A stretch of DNA of 64,000 nucleotides from Chryseobacterium sp. CH25 (GTDB lineage Bacteria > Bacteroidota > Bacteroidia > Flavobacteriales > Weeksellaceae), in NCBI RefSeq assembly GCF_004119455.1, contig NZ_NRQT01000001.1:992001-1056000 (forward strand), read 5' to 3'. Within the stretch, counting starts at the first letter, position 1, and every line of letters starts with the position of its first letter. Positions 63,540 to 64,000 of this stretch are shown one piece after another. The notes beneath the pieces are model-generated. The model had not been told where the DNA came from. It saw nothing but the letters and a program-made list of their open reading frames with translations, and did not search any database. The translations under genes and the position numbers were made by a program.

Positions 63540-64000
63540 TTACTTTTTATCTAACAACGGAAGATATTTTCCGTATCCTTTGCTTTCCATTTCCGCTTTT
63601 GGAATAAACTTCAGGGAAGCACTGTTGATACAGTAACGAAGTCCTCCTTTATCCTGTGGTCCGTCTGTAAAAACATGTCCTAAATGGGCATCACCAGTTT
63701 TACTTCTTACTTCTACCCTTGTCATTCCGTGGGTGCGATCCATTTTCTCATCAATCAGACCTTTGGTAATGGGTTTTGAAAAGCTTGGCCATCCACAGCC
63801 TGATTCAAATTTATCTGTTGAGACAAACAAAGGTTCTCCTGTTGTAATGTCTACATAGATTCCTTCACGGGTTTCATTCCAGTATTCATTTTGGAAAGGT
63901 CTTTCCGTTCCGTTTTCCTGAGTTACATTGTATTGTTCTGCCGTTAGCTTTTGCTTTAAAGCCTTTTTATCCTGCTTTTGGTAAGTAGTTGCCTTAGGAA
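63540..64000 (-). CDS. msrB: Peptide-methionine (R)-S-oxide reductase, partial
   Basis: Repair enzyme that reduces methionine-R-sulfoxide in proteins. The gene enters from the right edge, so the N-terminus (and any signal peptide or MsrA domain) is missing. The frame is open to the edge and reads [42 protein letters not shown] and the catalytic RYCINSASL. The four zinc cysteines found in many MsrB proteins are absent: [11 protein letters not shown] stands where a CxxC normally lies, and [11 protein letters not shown] where the second CxxC lies. This is thus the zinc-free MsrB type. Catalytic Cys in RYCINS is intact. Confidence 0.93.
   Translation of the reverse strand, partial: PKATTYQKQDKKALKQKLTAEQYNVTQENGTERPFQNEYWNETREGIYVDITTGEPLFVSTDKFESGCGWPSFSKPITKGLIDEKMDRTHGMTRVEVRSKTGDAHLGHVFTDGPQDKGGLRYCINSASLKFIPKAEMESKGYGKYLPLLDKK

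Overview
The window looks like chromosomal DNA of a flavobacterium close to Chryseobacterium (Weeksellaceae, Bacteroidota). The evidence is low GC, several secreted proteins ending in a type IX secretion (T9SS) sorting domain, TTTG / TAnnTTTG promoter boxes, a DNA polymerase III alpha chain carrying its own N-terminal proofreading exonuclease, a fused E1 alpha/beta ketoacid dehydrogenase, and flavobacterial families such as FadL-like porins and VGINT-type surface proteins. No tRNA, rRNA, CRISPR array, transposase, integrase or phage gene was seen. It is a housekeeping region with scattered secreted-protein loci, not a mobile island.

Layout. 1-2760 (minus): a partial TIGR02757 gene, RNase Z, a RdgB-type NTP pyrophosphatase and a CPBP membrane protease. 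2855-7422 (plus): two tandem related membrane proteins, prfC and a DUF4349 lipoprotein. 7423-7907: a repeat-rich spacer. 7908-9433 (minus): a small membrane protein and an acyl-CoA dehydrogenase, divergent from the long-chain acyl-CoA ligase at 9801. 11977-14823 (minus): a coiled-coil protein whose zinc ribbon has lost its cysteines, its partner Nif3, and a secreted VGINT-type protein. 15073-16102: a voltage-gated K+-type channel and a 52-residue membrane peptide. 16373-21827 (minus): two large T9SS proteins with Fn3 and other beta repeats. 22175-26844 (minus): dnaE. 27116-31727: tandem T9SS subtilases. 31804-37017: E1 alpha/beta fusion, bestrophin, and an Lrp regulator divergent from a Cys/Met-type PLP enzyme. 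37254-43802: glycosyltransferase, RNA methyltransferase, SAM methyltransferase, ZIP transporter, FadL-like porin and a Gly/Trp/Tyr-rich lipoprotein. 43945-50296: proS, a DUF937-OmpA protein, mntH, grpE and dnaJ. 50368-57600: a possible metallopeptidase, DUF808, a TPR/Crp/SRPBCC cluster, an esterase, DedA, prfB and a small membrane protein. 57606-64000: FAD oxidoreductase, AAA+ ATPase, an ABC-2 exporter, paired membrane proteins and partial msrB.

The most important practical point is that at least nine genes, including the essential dnaE and proS, are broken by single-base losses, nearly all in short homopolymers (eleven losses in total). Adding back the lost bases restores family-typical proteins every time. 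This is best read as uncorrected sequencing error rather than real gene decay, so these genes are given here as single reconstructed loci.

Features of biological interest: DnaJ lacks one of its two zinc sites; the C4-type zinc-ribbon protein, MsrB and the DnaE PHP domain have all lost metal ligands; an AAA+ protein has an atypical Walker A and an IF2-N-like N-terminus; several promoters sit 4-6 nt before the start codon and predict leaderless mRNAs; and the spacers carry families of small palindromic and heptameric repeats plus one compact element (7788-7872) that could be a structured RNA. I did not find a convincing new multi-gene defence or secretion system.
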